A stretch of DNA of 64,000 nt from Mastigias papua (GCA_964019165.1 OZ025271.1:15966459-16030458), one strand, 5' to 3'. Positions 50,791-60,810 are shown, counted from the first letter of the stretch. Notes: generated by a model from the sequence alone, not told the origin. Program-made: numbers and translations.

Positions 50791-50949
50791 GCACTCAGAG
50801 CCGTCAGTTGAAGCATCAATTGAAAATATAAACTCGCATTGCTGCACAACGAATACAAGTCTGCTGCAGCTACTGATATCTATTACATATTTACAATACT
50901 ACCATATACTATATGCACTTATGTATGACTGATCACACATGTTCTCACA

Positions 50950-51017
50950 TCAACGTCATCACCATCATCATCACCATCATCATCATCATCATTGTCATCA
51001 TCATCATTATCATCATT
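50950..51017. repeat. (CAT)n microsatellite
   Basis: Imperfect CAT/CAC trinucleotide repeats over about 68 bases, 50 bases beyond the ZFAND stop codon and so probably in its 3' UTR. Confidence 0.9.
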
Positions 51018-51066
51018 TAAAGTGAAAAACTAGGAAGCAAATTGTCAATCTATGTTCATAAGGAGG

Positions 51067-51215
51067 TTAGATCTTTCTGACCTTCTCTCCGACTATAACT
51101 GGATTCTGTTTGGCTATCTGTTCTCTTGCATCGGCCTTGTAGTCAAACGAGCAATTGTGTTTGTCGGAGTATCTATGTATGCCACAGTAGAGGCCATTAC
51201 ATCTACATATGAAAC
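51067..51215 (-). CDS. ZFAND5/6: A20/AN1 zinc-finger protein, terminal coding exon (second half of AN1 finger)
   Basis: On the minus strand an acceptor (TTTTCAG) precedes two bases completing a glycine codon, then 48 codons and TAA at 51069-51067. The peptide ([19 protein letters not shown], then [11 protein letters not shown]) supplies the last six AN1 ligands: C149, C151, C156, H159, H165, C167. The tail ([12 protein letters not shown]) matches the conserved end of ZFAND5/ZFAND6. Those proteins bind ubiquitin through A20 and act in proteasome and stress or NF-kB related pathways. The phase and the interrupted finger join exactly to the exon at 60883-61152, despite 9.7 kb of intron. The exon was found by family resemblance. 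Confidence 0.93.
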
Positions 51216-51699
51216 CTGAAAATCAAAACCAACGGTTCGCTAAATGACGTGTTCGTAACAAGTACGTGAGTTAGTAAATCAGACTGCACTCGCAGGTGCG
51301 ACAAGGCGGCTAAGGTCCATGCACGTCAGAATGTCTGCTCTTATAGGTGTGAAGAGAATCCTATGATCTATGTATCTCGGGACTAATCTCGTCGACAAAA
51401 CAAGATGGCACAATAAGCTTATAAGTCATTGTTCTCTGCTTCACAGCTGATGTGAGGCTTACATGGGTTGAACCCTGGGAAACATTGGAGTTATTAAAGG
51501 GAAATTGTAAGTAGCATCTGCAGTGGGAACTTGGTGACTGTGTCTTTCTCGCCGCAGGTGCTACAATAAAATGTAATTGTAGTTCTGTCGTTTGTATGTT
51601 TGTTGTTTTTTTAGTTGTAGAAAAAAAAGGTGGCTATTGTCAACGTATCTCCAAAACGGTTGGTCTTCACGTTTGGTTCTAATGCACTACAAGACTAGG

Positions 51700-52085
51700 C
51701 CCTATTTACTTGAGGGAAATCTTCTCTCACGGGCAAGGCTTGAAACCAACTGATCTACGAATCTCAGAAAAGTCTCTTCCCAAAGACACAACAAGTAGAT
51801 TCTGGTCTATTTATCTCAGAAAATTCTGCTCTCGCAGGCACGACAAAAGCATATGGTCCATATACTTCAGAGAAGTCAGCTCTTAAAGGCAGAGATATTG
51901 CTCTCAGTATCTCGGAGAAGTCTGCTCCAACAGTCATGACAAGAAGCCTATCGTCTACGCACTCCAGAAAAGTCAGTTCTTACAGGCACAGCAAAAAACC
52001 TATTGCTCTACGTATCTAGGAAAAGTCTGCTCCCACAGTCACGACAAGAAGCTTACGGTTATGTATCTCAGGAAAGTCTCCTAAG
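51700..52085. repeat. Minisatellite with a unit of about 52 bp
   Basis: Seven diverged units carry TATCTCAGAAAAGTCTGCTC followed by ACAGGCACGACAAGAAGC-like sequence. The first word starts near 51761, 51813, 51864, 51909, 51961, 52014 and 52065, giving spacings of 45-53 bases. More diverged units may extend back to about 51280. Confidence 0.8.
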
Positions 52086-52137
52086 TAAACGTGAAAGTAC
52101 CAGTTAGCCATCTAGCTGCTACTGCGATGACCGGGAT

Positions 52138-52174
52138 AAAAACAAACAAACAAACAAACAAACAAACAAGCAAA
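52138..52174. repeat. (AAAC)n microsatellite
   Basis: Eight near-perfect AAAC repeats. Confidence 0.9.
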
Positions 52175-52380
52175 AGTCAAAACATTTCAAAATATCATCT
52201 TATATTGCACTTTCCAGGTGAAAAACGGCCTTCTATGACATCATGCCATTCAAAATGGAGATCAATATATCTGCTATCTACAATTACACATCCTACCAAA
52301 TTCTATCCTAGATTTCATGGGTTTTCTCCGGAATCAAATAGTACCGTTTGGGTAAGTATTGGGTATCACTATTTTCCCTA

Positions 52381-52790
52381 TTGAGATTGGTCAGTGTTCT
52401 AGTATTGCCATTGTCTTATTAAGCACTATTACAAATTGAGCTTGGTCCGTATTTTTGGACCAGTATCATGTTACCTACCGTTATTCTATATTGATTAGGC
52501 ATGGCCGGGTTTCTGGATATCTATCGTCCTTTCAATCATTATTGCATATTGGATTTGGTCCATGTTTCAGGATTATCGCTGTCTTACAAGCATTACTACA
52601 AATTGAGCTTGGTCCGTATTTTTGGACTACTATTATTTTACCTACCATTATTCTATATTGATCGGTCTTGGCCAGGTTTCTGGATATCTATTATTTTATC
52701 AAGCATCATTGCAAATTGAGTTTGGTCCGTGTTTTAGGACTACTATTGTTTTATCAAATATTATTGCACAATGAGCTTGGTCAGTGTTTT
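52381..52790. repeat. Minisatellite with trimeric higher-order unit (55+55+58, about 167 bp)
   Basis: Units starting TTGAG/TTGAT lie at 52381, 52436, 52491, 52549, 52603, 52658, 52716 and 52771. Units three apart are most alike. For example, GCTTGGTCCGTATTTTTGGA recurs at 52440 and 52607, TTACCTACC-TTATTCTATA at 52471 and 52638, and GGTTTCTGGATATCTAT at 52508 and 52675. The basic 55-bp repeat therefore expanded later as a trimer of 167 bases. Confidence 0.85.
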
Positions 52791-53254
52791 TGATATTTAT
52801 TCTCTTATGAGGCACTTCTGCCCGTTCGACTTTTTCCGTGTTTTTGGAAGAAGGAAGATAGCTTCTCGTGGGTATAACAGTGTGCCTGAAGGAGCTGACG
52901 AAAGTAGGAACAGTGATAGGAAGGAAATGGAACTTGAAATAAAGCATGATAGAGATCGAAACGAAAATCGAGATATGGCAAAAAGTGCAACACACGTGGT
53001 CATCTGGCAGATGAACAAAGCTACATATTGGCGTGAATTTTCAATGAATTTACCGAATCTTCTTTACAATTCAAATAGGATTGTATGTACTACAATGTAC
53101 TTCGTAAGCATTCTGGTTCATTCCGAAACTTGTGTACCAATATATTCATGTAAAATATATTCATGTAAAATATATTCATAGGCAGTTCTAGCTAATGTAG
53201 TCAGTTGCACAAAAAAGAGTGCAGGGATGAATGTTCAATTGAGCAGATGTCCAA

Positions 53255-53373
53255 ATGAACAAATGAATGAATGAATGAATGAATGATGAAATAAATAAAT
53301 GAATAACTATATTAGTGAATAAACAAATTGATTATCAGAAAAATGAATGCATGAACAAATGATCAAATGAGTG

Positions 53374-53416
<43 letters not shown>

Positions 53417-53460
53417 GAATGCATGAATGAATGAATAAATGAATGAATGAATGACGAAAT
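53255..53460. repeat. (GAAT)n/(GATT)n compound microsatellite
   Basis: Blocks of GAAT and GATT tetranucleotides, including seven to eight consecutive GATT at about 53375-53410, end 55 bases before the BEL element's left target duplication. Confidence 0.92.
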
Positions 53461-53515
53461 GAAGAAATTAATGATTTAGTTACTAAACGAGTAACCAACA
53501 AAATGGATTACCAAC

Positions 53516-53520
53516 AAAAT
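53516..53520 (+). repeat. Target-site duplication, left (AAAAT)
   Basis: AAAAT immediately precedes the 5' LTR and is repeated at 59700-59704 directly after the 3' LTR. Five bases is usual for BEL/Pao integration. Confidence 0.9.
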
Positions 53521-53840
53521 TATGGGAAAATCATTGCGCATATTGGGTAACTAATTTTTTCTTCTAGTAGCATCCGGATTAAGGGTTTGATTACAATATA
53601 TGCATATCGATATTACTTGTCTAGTCGTAGTGTTGATTTCTGTATAGCGATTTACTGTGTCTCATTTCAATTCTGGCGATTGCGCATTGTGCATTAATAT
53701 CGGGTATGTTAACGTTGAAGTTAGTTGCTTCGTAGAGTTGGTTGTCGAATGATTAGAAAGTGATTGAACGTATCGATGTGTTGTTTATGCTTGAGTTTTC
53801 TGCCGCACGTATAGAAGAATCAGAGGGAAGTTTCCCAACA
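53521..53840 (+). repeat. 5' LTR of the BEL/Pao element
   Basis: 320 bases, beginning TATGGGAAAATC and ending TTTCCCAACA, with short inverted ends TGGGAA/TTCCCA two bases in from the left. A TATA-like AATATATGCATATCG occurs about 85 bases in. The LTR starts with TA rather than the usual TG if the perfect 5-base duplication is taken as the boundary. Promoter and polyadenylation functions are inferred from element type. Confidence 0.93.
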
Positions 53841-53843
53841 TAG

Positions 53844-53861
53844 TGGTCCACCGAGCCGGAT
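53844..53861 (+). other. Primer-binding site
   Basis: TGGTCCACCGAGCCGGAT starts three bases after the LTR. Its reverse complement ends in ACCA like a mature tRNA 3' end and contains TCCGGCTCG. This resembles the T-arm and acceptor of tRNA-Tyr; the tRNA identity is a guess from general tRNA knowledge. Confidence 0.75.
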
Positions 53862-53876
53862 ACGTTGCAGCGGAAA

Positions 53877-56800
53877 ATGGAACATATCGATAGACTGAAA
53901 AAGAAGCGAAGAACCACGCGCGGTATAGTATCGAAACAAATCAAGCGGATCGAGGAGTTTTTAGGTACTAAGGAGAACGATGTGCGTCGATTAAAACAAT
54001 ACCAGACTGACCTTAATGACAAACTAGGAAACCTCAAGGAAGTGGACGAACAAATTCTTGAGGGGCTGCTTGACAACAATGTAGATGATGATGGTCGCGA
54101 AAAAGAAGCAGAAGAAGCCCAAGAAGTTCGAGACAAAGTGTTATACTGCCTGAGTGGCGTAGAACAAGCCTTGTTGGAGATAGAACGTAAAGGAAAAAAT
54201 GTGAAGAGCGCGCAGAAAGGCATTAATTCTATGGCAAGCCAGAGTCGGGAAATTAAAGTTAAGTTGCCAAAACTCGAGATAAAAAAGTTTTCTGGCAAAG
54301 TGCAAGATTGGAGTGAATTTTGGGACTCATTTAAAAGTGCCATAGATAACGACCCAGATTTAGCCAACATTGACAAATTTAAGTATCTCCGCAGCTTCCT
54401 GGAAGAAATGCCAAGGAGAGTCATTGCGGGATTGTCATTGACAGAAGCGAACTATTCGTCTGCCGTAGAGATCCTCAAAGAAAGATACGCGAAACCAACC
54501 GTTATTAAGAGAGCCCATATCAATGAATTGGTGAATATGCAACCTGTATTCAACGAAAGAAGCCAGGTGAGGTTAAAAAATTTTTATGATGATGTAGAAA
54601 CTCATTTTCGCGGACTTAAAGCATTGGATGTAGACCAGGATACTTATTCAAGTATCGTAGTACCGGTACTTATGGACAAATTGCCAGAGTCTATCAGACT
54701 GAACATGATTCGCTTTGGAGAAGGCGATCACTTAGAGTGGGACTTGGAAGAAATGCTCGAGGCCCTAAAGAAAGAGATAGATATTAGAGAGAGTCACATG
54801 TCAATTTTCAAGGTACAGAACAACCCCTCCCATTTGCAGAAGCCTGGCACTAGTTCTAGAACATTTTCTGAACAGCAGAAGGAACGGATTGCTACAGCTA
54901 GTGCACTGTTTGTGAAAGATGGAACAGAGCGATGCGTGTTCTGTAGTTCTGGAGAGCATAAGACAGATCAATGCAGTTACGTAGTTAGACCAGAAGAACG
55001 AAAGAAGGTACTTATGAAGTTTGCAAGGTGTTTCATATGCCTGAACAAGGGACACAAATCGTTCAATTGCCAGAAGAGGGTAAAATGTAGATTTTGTCAA
55101 GGCAAACATCATTATTTGATATGTAATGTTGGTAGCTGTAGCAGTGCTGTAGTGCAGGATAAGCAAATAGATGTTCTAAAAGCTGCTGCGCCTACCCCGT
55201 CCCTAAGCCCCACCGCCGCGTCTTGGGTTGGTACCACGGTTTCTTCGTCCAAGCAGAGAGTGGCTTTACAGACCGCCTTGGCTGCTGTGGAAGGAAAGAA
55301 GGAAGGAAAGTTGAGAGTATTGTTCGACACTGGTAGTCAGAGAACGTTTGTAAGTATGAGGGCAGTCCATAGGCTGGATCTGAAGCCAATAAGAGAGGAG
55401 AGTTTGAGTATAAAGGTGATAGGGAGGAGTGAACCAGAGACAGCTCTCAGAAGTATTTATGAGATACCATTATTGCCATTGCAGGGAGGAAGAAAGGTAA
55501 GTGTTGAAGCATTTCTGATAGAGGAGATATCGAACATTAGGAATGAGCATATTGAGAAAGTGACTAAACATTATCCTCATCTTCAGAATTTAGTTTTTTC
55601 AGATAGTTCAAGACAAGAAGATTTCCTTGAAATCGACCTATTAATTGGTTCAGATTATCTTTGGCAATTTCATGAAGGACAAGTCATACGAGGGGGGCAA
55701 CAGGAGCCAGTTGCTGTAAAAACCAGTTTGGGATGGGTCATCTCAGGACCATTAAGAGGTGAGCAATTAAATTCTCTATCTGAATGTAAATTTGTAGGGT
55801 TTGTGGCAGACTCAATGAGTCCAAGTAGAAGGGCAAAGAATGAGTTAGAGAAAAATTTGAGCAGATTATGGGACTTAGATTCCCTTGGCATAAGGGCTGA
55901 GGATGATGTTTATGTGCATACAATTGATAATATAGGATTTAATGGTGAAAGGTACTCTGTAGATCTGCCCTGGAAGGTTGGACATGGTCCAGTGCCATCA
56001 AACTATCAGAATGCCCTTGGAAGGTTGAAGGGACAGTTAAAGTCATTGAGTAAGTCTCCAGATATTTTAAGTGAGTATGATAGAATTATCAGAGAGCAAG
56101 CAGACAATGGCATAATAGAACAGGTAACTGCTATGGATACAAATGATAATGTCTCTTATTTACCACACCACCCTGTAGTACGCAAGGATGTAGAAACAAC
56201 CAAAGTTCGCATTGTCTATGATGCCTCATGTAAGGACAGGGAAAGTGGAGTATCTCTAAATGATTGTCTACATACAGGACCACCACTTACTCCACTTATG
56301 CTTGACATCCTCCTTAGGTTCCGTGAAAAAGCAATTGTATTAATTGGAGATATTGAGAAAGCTTTTCTCAATATAGAAGTAAGCCCAGATGATAGAGACT
56401 ATTTGCGTTTTTTATGGGTTAACAACATATACTCTATTGATAAGGAAATTGTTACTTATAGATTCAAAAGAGTGGTGTTTGGAGTGAAATCTTCACCATT
56501 CTTATTAAATGCTGTTATACATTATCATGTCAATAGATATTTACAAGAAGACCCAGAATTTGTGGACTGTTTAGAAAAGGGATTCTTCGTTGATGATTTT
56601 GTGACATCCTGTGAGAATTCTATTGAGGCTTTTGAGTTGTATAAGAAAGCAAAACAGAGAATGAGTGAAGGTGGATTCAGACTTAGGAAATGGAAGACAA
56701 ATGATGAAGAGTTAGCTACAAAAATAATTGAAAATGAGAATGTGAAAGAAGGCTCAAAAGTAAAAGGTATAGGACAAGAAAATGAATCTGCAGCAGTGTC

Positions 56801-59360
56801 AACAGGTTTAAGAGCTAAGACAAAAGTTTTAGGGTTGACTTGGGATAGTGAAAAGGATGAATTGTTAATTGACTTGAAAGCCTTGCTAAATAAATCATGT
56901 GAAGTTGTCCCTACAAAAAGAAGTATATTGAGCATGCTGGCAGCTATCTTTGATCCTCTAGGATTAGTAAGCCCTATAATGGTAACAGCAAAGATTCTTT
57001 TTCAAGACTTGTGCTTGAGTAAATGTGACTGGGACCAAGTTTTGCCACAAGATAAATTAGGTAGATGGAAAGAGTGGTTGCAAGGGCTAGATAGAATTCA
57101 GAATATATCAACATCACGTTTTATGCTACATGGTTGTCAGGGGAAGGTAGTTAAGACTAGTCTACATGGATTTGCAGATGCTAGTGGTAAGGCATACTGT
57201 GCCACAGTATATATAGTTTGTGAGACAAGTGAGGGTACTCATTCTACACTATTGTGTTCAAAAACTCGCATAGCACCATTGAAATCCTTGAGTATCCCAA
57301 GGTTAGAGCTTATGGCTGCTAGAATTTTGGTAACCCTGATGAATACAGTTAGAAAGGCACTAAGTAAGCAGACAAAAATAGACGAGGTGAGATATTGGTC
57401 TGATAGTATGACTGTACTGTACTGGCTACAAAACAAAGGGGAATGGAAAACCTTTGTTCAGCACAGGGTTAATGAGATCTTAACTAGCACCCAGAAACAG
57501 GATTGGAATCATGTAGCAAGCTTAGATAACCCAGCAGATTTAGGCTCAAGAGGGGTAAGTGCAATGTATCTTAAAGAAAGTGAACTGTGGTGGAAGGGTC
57601 CTATTTGGTTAAGGCAAGGGCAGGGTAGGTGGCCTAAAGATTTCAACATTGATGAGTCAAGTGAAGTGAGTGAGGAAAGAAAACAAACTGTTTTAGCCAC
57701 CACAGTGATAACAGAGAGGAAAGGTATAAGTCAAATTATTGATATAGATAGGTATAGCTCATATGGAAAACTCTTAAGAGTTACTGCATTTACACAGAGA
57801 TTTGTATCAAACTTACAGAGAAAGAGGAATGGAGAAGAATTAAATTTAGACAATCTTAAATTGAGTGAGATTAAGGATGCAGAAGTAACATGGATAAGAG
57901 AAGCACAATCGGCCTTAAAAAGCAGCCAGGATTATTCTAAGTATAAGGAACAGCTAGGAATCATTGAAAGTGGCGGCACGCTAGTATGTCAGGGTAGATT
58001 AGGAAACTCGGAACTTGAATTGAGTGCAAAGTACCCAATAATATTACCAAGAGAACATAGACTGACAGAACTTATTGTATGGGACGTTCATGAAAGGGTA
58101 CATCATAGTAAAGTAAAAAGTACATTGGAAGAGTTGCGTTCCAGATTTTGGGTGACTAAGGGGAGGCAATTTGTAAAGAAAGTAATAGGCAAATGCTTCA
58201 TTTGTAGAAAACTAGAAGGTAGGCCTTACAGTTCAAGACCTATGGCACCACTACCAGATTTTCGAGTAAATGCCGCACCACCTTTCAGTAAGGTTGGCGT
58301 GGATTTTGCCGGCCCATTATATTGTAAGGGACATAAAGGAAGTATGATAAAAACGTATATTGCGTTGTTTACCTGTTGTTTGACTAGAGCTATTCACTTG
58401 GAATTGATAAACGAATTAACGACATTGAGCTTTTTAAATTGCTTTAAGCGGTTTACATCACGAAGGGGTACACCAAGCCTTGTTGTGTCTGATAACGCAA
58501 AAACGTTCAAGGCTGCTTCAAAGTTTTTTAAGAAGTGTGGTAAGGATACGGGCGTGAATAATTTTATGAATGAAAGGAAGATCGATTGGAGGTTTAATCT
58601 CGCCAAGACCCCGTGGGCTGGAGGTATGTTTGAACGTATGATCCAGAGTGTAAAGAGGTGTCTACGTAAAGTGTTAGGAAATTCTAAGCTTACTCAAGAC
58701 GAATTGTACTCAACATTGACAGAAATCGAAGCTACTATAAACTCACGACCTTTAACCTATCAATACGAATTAGGAGAAGCTCTAACCCCATCCCACTTAC
58801 TATATGGACGTAGACTGTCACCGTTTTCTTTAAACGTTGAAGCGAATGATATCTCAGACACTGAAAGTGAAATTTCACACGATAGTGTAACCAAAAGATT
58901 CTTATATCTTCAGAGAAAGCTTAATTCTTTCTGGAACAGATGGTCAAAAGAATATTTAGTTGAACTAAGAGAGCATCAAAGGCTGAAGAAACCCACCCCA
59001 GCGGTCATCGAAGAGGGAGAAGTCGTTCTTGTACAAGACGAGGCAACTAAACGCTGTCAGTGGAAATTGGGATTAATAGAAGAGCGCATAACAGGTAAGG
59101 ATGGACAGGTAAGAGGAGTACTAGTGCGTATGTGCGGAAAAGGTAAGCCACAATTTATTACGAGACCTATACAAAAGTTAATTCCTTTAGAAATAGGTTG
59201 TGTAGCAAGCGAAAAGGAACAGGTAGGTAGGAGAAGTGAATGTAAAGACAGGAACGTGGATGCAGGAAGGAGGAATGAACATAATGACGTGAGGCCCCGT
59301 CCAGTGCGCGCTGCGGCCAAAAATGCCAGATGTATTTCGCGACTTATGCTTGATTCATAG
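53877..59360 (+). CDS. BEL/Pao gag-pol polyprotein, 1827 residues, intact
   Basis: Starts at the first ATG after the primer-binding site; a TTG at 53865 is in frame upstream. Order of parts: a basic, charged coiled N terminus and a DUF1759-like gag region (about 145-300); three zinc knuckles (C353-x2-C-x4-H-x4-C, C385 likewise, C404-x2-C-x3-H-x4-C); and an aspartic protease with DTGS at 484-487. Reverse transcriptase follows (GDIEKAF with D825; FVDD with D906/D907), then an A17-type segment (about 1000-1070) and RNase H (D1101, E1144, D1176, D1221). The integrase has an H2C2 finger (H1405, H1409, C1440, C1443), core D1476, D1539, E1586, and a DUF5641-like tail (about 1650-1765). All expected catalytic residues are present and there is no stop or frameshift. 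No envelope gene is seen. It would make capsid, protease, polymerase and integrase for cDNA copying and insertion. Confidence 0.96.
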   Translation: MEHIDRLKKKRRTTRGIVSKQIKRIEEFLGTKENDVRRLKQYQTDLNDKLGNLKEVDEQILEGLLDNNVDDDGREKEAEEAQEVRDKVLYCLSGVEQALLEIERKGKNVKSAQKGINSMASQSREIKVKLPKLEIKKFSGKVQDWSEFWDSFKSAIDNDPDLANIDKFKYLRSFLEEMPRRVIAGLSLTEANYSSAVEILKERYAKPTVIKRAHINELVNMQPVFNERSQVRLKNFYDDVETHFRGLKALDVDQDTYSSIVVPVLMDKLPESIRLNMIRFGEGDHLEWDLEEMLEALKKEIDIRESHMSIFKVQNNPSHLQKPGTSSRTFSEQQKERIATASALFVKDGTERCVFCSSGEHKTDQCSYVVRPEERKKVLMKFARCFICLNKGHKSFNCQKRVKCRFCQGKHHYLICNVGSCSSAVVQDKQIDVLKAAAPTPSLSPTAASWVGTTVSSSKQRVALQTALAAVEGKKEGKLRVLFDTGSQRTFVSMRAVHRLDLKPIREESLSIKVIGRSEPETALRSIYEIPLLPLQGGRKVSVEAFLIEEISNIRNEHIEKVTKHYPHLQNLVFSDSSRQEDFLEIDLLIGSDYLWQFHEGQVIRGGQQEPVAVKTSLGWVISGPLRGEQLNSLSECKFVGFVADSMSPSRRAKNELEKNLSRLWDLDSLGIRAEDDVYVHTIDNIGFNGERYSVDLPWKVGHGPVPSNYQNALGRLKGQLKSLSKSPDILSEYDRIIREQADNGIIEQVTAMDTNDNVSYLPHHPVVRKDVETTKVRIVYDASCKDRESGVSLNDCLHTGPPLTPLMLDILLRFREKAIVLIGDIEKAFLNIEVSPDDRDYLRFLWVNNIYSIDKEIVTYRFKRVVFGVKSSPFLLNAVIHYHVNRYLQEDPEFVDCLEKGFFVDDFVTSCENSIEAFELYKKAKQRMSEGGFRLRKWKTNDEELATKIIENENVKEGSKVKGIGQENESAAVSTGLRAKTKVLGLTWDSEKDELLIDLKALLNKSCEVVPTKRSILSMLAAIFDPLGLVSPIMVTAKILFQDLCLSKCDWDQVLPQDKLGRWKEWLQGLDRIQNISTSRFMLHGCQGKVVKTSLHGFADASGKAYCATVYIVCETSEGTHSTLLCSKTRIAPLKSLSIPRLELMAARILVTLMNTVRKALSKQTKIDEVRYWSDSMTVLYWLQNKGEWKTFVQHRVNEILTSTQKQDWNHVASLDNPADLGSRGVSAMYLKESELWWKGPIWLRQGQGRWPKDFNIDESSEVSEERKQTVLATTVITERKGISQIIDIDRYSSYGKLLRVTAFTQRFVSNLQRKRNGEELNLDNLKLSEIKDAEVTWIREAQSALKSSQDYSKYKEQLGIIESGGTLVCQGRLGNSELELSAKYPIILPREHRLTELIVWDVHERVHHSKVKSTLEELRSRFWVTKGRQFVKKVIGKCFICRKLEGRPYSSRPMAPLPDFRVNAAPPFSKVGVDFAGPLYCKGHKGSMIKTYIALFTCCLTRAIHLELINELTTLSFLNCFKRFTSRRGTPSLVVSDNAKTFKAASKFFKKCGKDTGVNNFMNERKIDWRFNLAKTPWAGGMFERMIQSVKRCLRKVLGNSKLTQDELYSTLTEIEATINSRPLTYQYELGEALTPSHLLYGRRLSPFSLNVEANDISDTESEISHDSVTKRFLYLQRKLNSFWNRWSKEYLVELREHQRLKKPTPAVIEEGEVVLVQDEATKRCQWKLGLIEERITGKDGQVRGVLVRMCGKGKPQFITRPIQKLIPLEIGCVASEKEQVGRRSECKDRNVDAGRRNEHNDVRPRPVRAAAKNARCISRLMLDS

Positions 59361-59366
59361 TGAATC

Positions 59367-59377
59367 AAGGAGGGGGG
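59367..59377 (+). other. Polypurine tract
   Basis: AAGGAGGGGGG lies seven bases after the stop codon and two bases (TA) before the 3' LTR. The spacing fits priming of plus-strand DNA, with two bases lost at integration. Confidence 0.85.
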
Positions 59378-59379
59378 TA

Positions 59380-59699
59380 TATGGGAAAATCATTGCGCAT
59401 ATTGGGTAACTAATTTTTTCTTCTAGTAGCATCCGGATTAAGGGTTTGATTACAATATATGCATATCGATATTACTTGTCTAGTCGTAGTGTTGATTTCT
59501 GTATAGCGATTTACTGTGTCTCATTTCAATTCTGGCGATTGCGCATTGTGCATTAATATCGGGTATGTTAACGTTGAAGTTAGTTGCTTCGTAGAGTTGG
59601 TTGTCGAATGATTAGAAAGTGATTGAACGTATCGATGTGTTGTTTATGCTTGAGTTTTCTGCCGCACGTATAGAAGAATCAGAGGGAAGTTTCCCAACA
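59380..59699 (+). repeat. 3' LTR of the BEL/Pao element
   Basis: 320 bases, identical to the 5' LTR as far as I can read, from TATGGGAAAATC to TTTCCCAACA. Confidence 0.95.
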
Positions 59700-59704
59700 A
59701 AAAT
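59700..59704 (+). repeat. Target-site duplication, right (AAAAT)
   Basis: Perfect match to 53516-53520. Confidence 0.9.
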
Positions 59705-60490
59705 GGCAGAGTGCAGAAAAAGTCACGGCTGCACGGCTCTCAGCCAGAGGAATGTTCTGCTTTCTATGTCGTATTAGAGGAAGGTTTAGTAATTTGCATC
59801 AACAATCCAGTTTCAGCAAAGTTTTCAGTTAATGTGACAATGACTGCGAAAGGCCTAACCATTTTACAGTGAGAGTTTTTTGAGACATAAACAATGCAGA
59901 GTTCAAGAACTCTGGCTAGTTTTGATTGTTTTAAAGGAGGAGGGTTTATGATGAGGTTTTGACAATCGGAGGAAGGTTGGGAATTTTTCTGGACTCTGCA
60001 AAATGGATCCCTCAAATAAATTAAGGAGAGGGAAATTTTTTATATCAATCTATAACACATGTGTTAGGTTTGTTTCGATGGACAAACTTGTCGAAAATTT
60101 AGTCGGGTTTCTTTAATTAATGGAATGACCAGTTGCCAAAAAACCTGAGCCAAAGCCTTGCTATTAAGCTAGTTGCAGTAAGCCCAGTCTTGTGTAAACA
60201 AAAAGAGTTCATTTTCTCACTTGGACTCTTCAAGTAAACAATGGTGAATAGGTGCCAATTGGCCAATCATAGGGCCAAATAGACGCATTATTCATCATAT
60301 CACGTGTATCTCTACCTGGCATTACATTTCGGTTCACACTTTGGTCGTTATCCGACGTTTCACACTCTGAAGAGTGTTGGACGAAAAGCTTTTCAGTATG
60401 TCTAAAAAATGTCGCTGCTTTTTCGCGCTGTAGTAAAGATAGTTGTTTTTTAACAGAGGTACGCGTTTTCATAATAACAAAAAACTTTTT

Positions 60491-60810
60491 GCTTTCAGCC
60501 GGAATGCTTCTTAATTACTTTACCAATAATTCTTAAACCAGCCTCTGTTTAGTTAAATTTTCTCAACTTTTTCTCAAATGTTTCGTAAAAATCTTGAAAT
60601 TTCCAAAATCGACAAGGCAACTGTGAGACGAGAAACAGATTGTTTAGTAAAAACTCTTCAGAGGCTGATATTGATTGCATTTTTTCCAGTACACTAAAAA
60701 CCTTTCTTCTAAAAGCAGTTTTTCCAAGTTTACTTTGAAGCTCGGCATGCTTGTGTTTCGTAAATTTTTCTTAACTTTCGGCCGAGTTGAGCCTCGTGTT
60801 TTATATATAC
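60491..60810. repeat. Dispersed repeat, copy B
   Basis: Partner of 4519-4819: the same ordered blocks from TTTCAGCCGGAATGCTTCTT to GAGCCTCGTGTTTTATATATA, with moderate divergence and small length differences. Confidence 0.55.

Larger units (their letters stand above)
50281..51066. other. Region downstream of the ZFAND stop codon
   Basis: In the minus-strand direction this is where the 3' UTR of the ZFAND gene should lie. A duplicated 80-bp module and a (CAT)n tract are listed separately. No clear polyadenylation signal was identified. Confidence 0.4.
53521..59699 (+). mobile_element. Complete BEL/Pao LTR retrotransposon (6179 bp)
   Basis: Two 320-bp LTRs, a primer-binding site, one continuous gag-pol frame, a polypurine tract and a 5-bp target duplication are all present. 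The two LTRs show no difference on reading base by base. LTRs are identical at insertion, so the element is young and may be mobile. It lies in the second intron of the ZFAND gene, in the opposite orientation to that gene. No envelope frame follows pol. Confidence 0.96.

Noticed and set aside
52771..53181. Plus-strand 136-codon frame before the BEL element
   Set aside because: It begins in the trimeric minisatellite, has no family resemblance and lies in the ZFAND intron.
53753..54424. Minus-strand 223-codon frame opposite gag
   Set aside because: It is antisense to a clearly coding gag region and has no recognisable domain; a shadow of the real frame.
59764..60015. Minus-strand 83-codon frame next to the BEL element
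   Set aside because: I considered it as a missing ZFAND exon because of its location, but it lacks AN1 ligands; the true terminal exon is at 51067-51215.
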